Positions 58,516-60,767 of a DNA stretch of 60,767 bases are shown piece by piece. The position numbers and the translations under genes are program-made. The notes beneath the pieces were generated by a model. The model was not told where the DNA came from. It was given only the letters and a program-made list of their open reading frames with translations, and searched no databases. The stretch is from assembly GCA_934234215.1 (NCBI GenBank), contig CAKQHB010000017.1:1-60767 (forward strand), in the 5' to 3' direction. Source of the DNA: an uncultured Cuneatibacter sp. GTDB lineage: Bacteria > Bacillota > Clostridia > Lachnospirales > Lachnospiraceae. Each line of letters opens with the position of its first letter. Position 1 is the first letter of the stretch.

Positions 58516-59397
58516 ATGGGACAGAAAACGAGGGGACTGATCGGCATTCAGATGTGTACGATCAAGGAAAAAGTAGCGGAGCTGGGCGCATATGAGGTGT
58601 TGAAGACATGTGCGGAGATGGGGTATCACTGCATTGAGATCAGTCAGATTCCGATGACAGAGGAAAATGTGGCTGACATCCGCAGAGCATGTGAGGAGTT
58701 CAATATCGTTATTTCGTCCTGCAGCGCAGCCGTGGAGCCGATGCTGCCCGGTCAGCCCGGCGAATATCTGTGCAGCGATTTCGACAAGATCGTGTCGGAC
58801 TGCAAGAAGTTAAACTGCAATCTGCTGCGTATCGGTATGCTGCCGATGACCTGCATGGGCAGCAAGGAAAAAGCACTGGAGTTCGTCCGCAAGGCAGACG
58901 GCTACGCAGAGCGTCTGAAGGAGCAGGGGATTGACCTGTATTATCACAATCATCACATTGAGTTTGTAAAATACGATGGACAGTATCTGCTGGACATCAT
59001 CAAAGACAACACGAAGTACATGGGCTTTGAGCTGGATACCCATTGGATTCATCGCGGTGGTGAGAATCCGGTAGAATTTATCAAAAAGTATACGGGACGT
59101 ATCCGTCTGCTGCATCTGAAGGATTATCGGGTGGCAGAAGTACAGCTTCCGGAGCATTTTGACCGCAAGGATTTCTTCAAGTATTTCACCGCCAATATTC
59201 AGTTTGCGGAAGTCGGTGAGGGCTCTTTGCCAATTAAAGAGTGCATGGAAGCCGGACTGGCAGGCGGCAGCGAGTATTTCCTGATCGAGCAGGATGATAC
59301 TTATGGAAGAGACCCATTTGAGAGCCTGCGCATCAGCCGGGACAATCTGATCAAGATGGGCTACGCAGACTGGTTTCTGCCGGAAAAGGAGGCATGA
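58516..59397 (+). CDS. Sugar phosphate isomerase/epimerase (xylose isomerase-like TIM barrel)
   Basis: A 293-residue TIM-barrel protein of the AP-endonuclease-2/xylose-isomerase clan. Metal ligands are suggested by YYHNHHIEF, GFELDTHWIHRGG and LLHLKDYR. It likely isomerises or epimerises a free sugar or cyclitol. GGAGG lies upstream of the ATG. The downstream DUF4432 gene overlaps its end, so the two probably act on the same sugar. Confidence 0.88.
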   Translation: MGQKTRGLIGIQMCTIKEKVAELGAYEVLKTCAEMGYHCIEISQIPMTEENVADIRRACEEFNIVISSCSAAVEPMLPGQPGEYLCSDFDKIVSDCKKLNCNLLRIGMLPMTCMGSKEKALEFVRKADGYAERLKEQGIDLYYHNHHIEFVKYDGQYLLDIIKDNTKYMGFELDTHWIHRGGENPVEFIKKYTGRIRLLHLKDYRVAEVQLPEHFDRKDFFKYFTANIQFAEVGEGSLPIKECMEAGLAGGSEYFLIEQDDTYGRDPFESLRISRDNLIKMGYADWFLPEKEA

Positions 59398-59399
59398 CG

Positions 59400-60392
59400 A
59401 TGAATCAGAAAAATGTAAACAGGTACATCGGACATCCTTCCCAGCTGGGCGGTGTGGAAGAGCATCGCCTTGTCGGTGGGAAGGGAGACGGGCTGCGTCT
59501 CTACGAGATCCGCAATGGAAAAGGGCTGGAGCTGACGGTATCTCCGGATCGAAATGGCGATATTCCGAGATTGCGGTTTCAGGGAATCAATCTGAGCTAT
59601 TTCTCACCATGCGGTTATGTGGCGCCGGCATATTATGACAATCAGGAATCGAATTGGCTGGCATCCTTTACCGCAGGATTTCTGACAACCTGTGGTCTGC
59701 AGGCAGTTGGCGCTCCCTGCGTGGATGAAGGGGAAAAGCTGCCGCTGCACGGTTCCATCGCCAATACTCCCTGCGAACATGCATGGTGGGAGGAAGATGA
59801 CAAAGAAATTCGCATCCACACAAAAACGCGGGATGAAATTCTCTTTGGCAGAAAGCTGACATTGTCCCGGACACTGCGCATCTCGAAAGAAGAAAATACC
59901 TTTTACATCGAGGATGAGATCGAGAATACGGGCGACCGCACCGAGCCGTTTGAGATTTTGTACCATATGAATATGGGTTATCCGCTGCTGGATGAGGACA
60001 GTGTTATTACAATTCCGGCAAGAGAAGTGCGCCCCCGCGATCCCCGGGCTGCAGAAGGACTGGATCACTGGATGCAGATGGAGCCGCCGCAGGAAGGTTT
60101 TGCGGAGCAGTGTTACTATCACATCTTCGAAGGCAAGGACGGCAAGGCATCCATCTACCAGCCGAAGCTGGGAGTGCAGCTGACGATGACATTTGATGCG
60201 GAAGTGCTGGACGGTTTTACCGAGTGGAAGATGATGGGAGTGCGGGATTATGTTCTTGGACTGGAATGCGGCAACTGCTATCCGGACGGAAGAGACGTGA
60301 TGCGCAAGATCGGTATGCTGAAATTTCTGGAACCCGGACAGAAGCAGAACTATCAGGTTCGGATTCAGGTAGAGCGGGTAGAAGCCAAGTAA
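59400..60392 (+). CDS. DUF4432 family aldose epimerase-like protein
   Basis: A 330-residue beta-sandwich protein resembling galactose mutarotase (GLELTVSPDRNGDI, LHGSIANTPCEHAWW, YHMNMGYPLLDE). The His and Glu residues expected in the sugar pocket are present. The second ATG (59400) is used because AGGAGG ends seven bases upstream; the ATG at 59394 is too close. It is paired with the isomerase gene, suggesting mutarotation of its substrate. Confidence 0.85.
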   Translation: MNQKNVNRYIGHPSQLGGVEEHRLVGGKGDGLRLYEIRNGKGLELTVSPDRNGDIPRLRFQGINLSYFSPCGYVAPAYYDNQESNWLASFTAGFLTTCGLQAVGAPCVDEGEKLPLHGSIANTPCEHAWWEEDDKEIRIHTKTRDEILFGRKLTLSRTLRISKEENTFYIEDEIENTGDRTEPFEILYHMNMGYPLLDEDSVITIPAREVRPRDPRAAEGLDHWMQMEPPQEGFAEQCYYHIFEGKDGKASIYQPKLGVQLTMTFDAEVLDGFTEWKMMGVRDYVLGLECGNCYPDGRDVMRKIGMLKFLEPGQKQNYQVRIQVERVEAK

Positions 60393-60452
60393 AATAACTT
60401 TTAATCAAGTTGTCGCGGGGCTGAGTGCCGCGAGGCTCAGAAAGAAAAGAAG

Positions 60453-60482
60453 CGGTGCCGCAGAGTTAGCTTTGCGGCACCG
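60453..60482. terminator. Hairpin after the DUF4432 gene
   Basis: CGGTGCCGCA pairs with TGCGGCACCG around GAGTTAGCT. The flank is A-rich on the plus strand and T-rich on the minus strand, so its polarity as a terminator is uncertain. Confidence 0.55.
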
Positions 60483-60535
60483 AAAAAGAAAAAACATTCG
60501 CTGGAAAAGTTTTTTGAAAAAGTTAAAAAAACGTG

Positions 60536-60564
60536 TTGACAAAATCGTAGTCCTGCTATATAAT
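60536..60564 (+). promoter_or_regulatory. Strong promoter of the tRNA-Pro/tRNA-Gly pair
   Basis: TTGACA (60536-60541), a 17-bp spacer and TATAAT (60559-60564): a perfect consensus promoter 48 bp upstream of tRNA-Pro. Confidence 0.93.
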
Positions 60565-60612
60565 CTTTCTTGCGTCAAAACGAAAGAAGAACGACGCGTC
60601 GGACTACGACTA

Positions 60613-60686
60613 CGGGGTGTGGCTCAGTTTGGTAGAGCACCTGGTTTGGGACCAGGGGGTCGCAGGTTCGAATCCTGTCACCCCGA
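60613..60686 (+). tRNA. tRNA-Pro (UGG anticodon)
   Basis: The acceptor arms CGGGGTG and CACCCCG pair. The anticodon loop TTTGGGA gives UGG. The T-arm GGTTCGAATCC is present, and the discriminator is A686 of the local kilobase (60686). Confidence 0.96.
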
Positions 60687-60694
60687 TGTAGTAT

Positions 60695-60765
60695 GCGGGT
60701 GTAGTTCAATGGTAGAACACCAGCCTTCCAAGCTGGATACGTGGGTTCGATTCCCATCACCCGCT
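60695..60765 (+). tRNA. tRNA-Gly (UCC anticodon)
   Basis: The acceptor arms GCGGGTG and CACCCGC pair. The anticodon loop CTTCCAA gives UCC. The discriminator is T60765. It is eight bases after tRNA-Pro and shares its promoter; the window ends directly after it. Confidence 0.95.
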
Positions 60766-60767
60766 TT

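Overview
The window looks like a chromosomal segment of an anaerobic, low-to-mid GC Firmicute of the Clostridia, most probably a Lachnospiraceae gut bacterium. This is inferred from gene families: a YesM/AraC two-component system, a DUF5685-DnaJ-Hsp70 trio, YesL/DUF624, a sortase-type surface protein with a PxTGD tail, a Bce-type ABC module and paired MalQ enzymes. Strong sigma-A promoters, AGGAGG ribosome sites and ATGA start-stop overlaps fit as well. No phage or insertion-sequence gene was seen.

Layout. 1-576: tRNA-Val, tRNA-Leu and tRNA-Arg, then a structured repeat element and the promoter of a phosphohexomutase gene (577-2259). 2260-9177: a complete type II-A CRISPR-Cas locus. It has a tracrRNA on the minus strand (about 2424-2514), cas9, cas1, cas2 and csn2 overlapping head to tail, a leader, and an array with five perfect repeats followed by decaying ones. 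9269-17601: small accessory genes (acetyltransferase, a protein with an IGGADGPT motif, a LURP-one-like protein), the DUF5685/DnaJ/Hsp70 trio, a membrane-anchored amidase and a first 4-alpha-glucanotransferase. 18010-18525: cyclophilin. 18712-30685: an alpha-glucan uptake and breakdown region with a response regulator, a sensor kinase, a sensor-linked binding lipoprotein, an ABC importer, glycogen/maltodextrin phosphorylase and a second MalQ. 30781-39674: a membrane protein, YesL, an SbcD-like/AAA nuclease pair, asnS, an M20 amidohydrolase, and a Crp/Fnr regulator divergent from an iron-sulfur protein. 39765-46747: a sigma factor, two paralogous small membrane proteins, a polytopic membrane protein, a PrsW-type protease and a 1395-residue wall-anchored surface protein. 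46920-53868: an FGGY sugar kinase and a Bce-type antimicrobial-peptide sensing and resistance module. 54075-60392: rhodanese, a THUMP RNA methyltransferase, a papain-like secreted protease, an RdgB-type pyrophosphatase, a YfcE-type phosphodiesterase, and a sugar isomerase with a DUF4432 protein. 60613-60765: tRNA-Pro and tRNA-Gly.

How the parts work together. The CRISPR locus is a self-contained adaptive immune unit. Its Cas9 keeps all RuvC and HNH catalytic residues, but the PAM-reading region differs from SpCas9. The maltodextrin region appears to be controlled by the AraC-type regulator: paired TTTTGCAT boxes 33 bp apart precede both the regulator gene and the transporter gene. The Bce module has a textbook BceR-type operator upstream of the ABC genes.

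The least familiar features are: (1) a family of about 130-bp structured intergenic elements with mosaic halves (four full copies, one fragment); (2) the sigma factor / PrsW / small membrane protein / surface protein cluster, with a hairpin covering the sigma ribosome site; and (3) the soluble protein carrying a decarboxylase-beta-like IGGADGPT motif. All calls were made by eye from sequence, with no database search.
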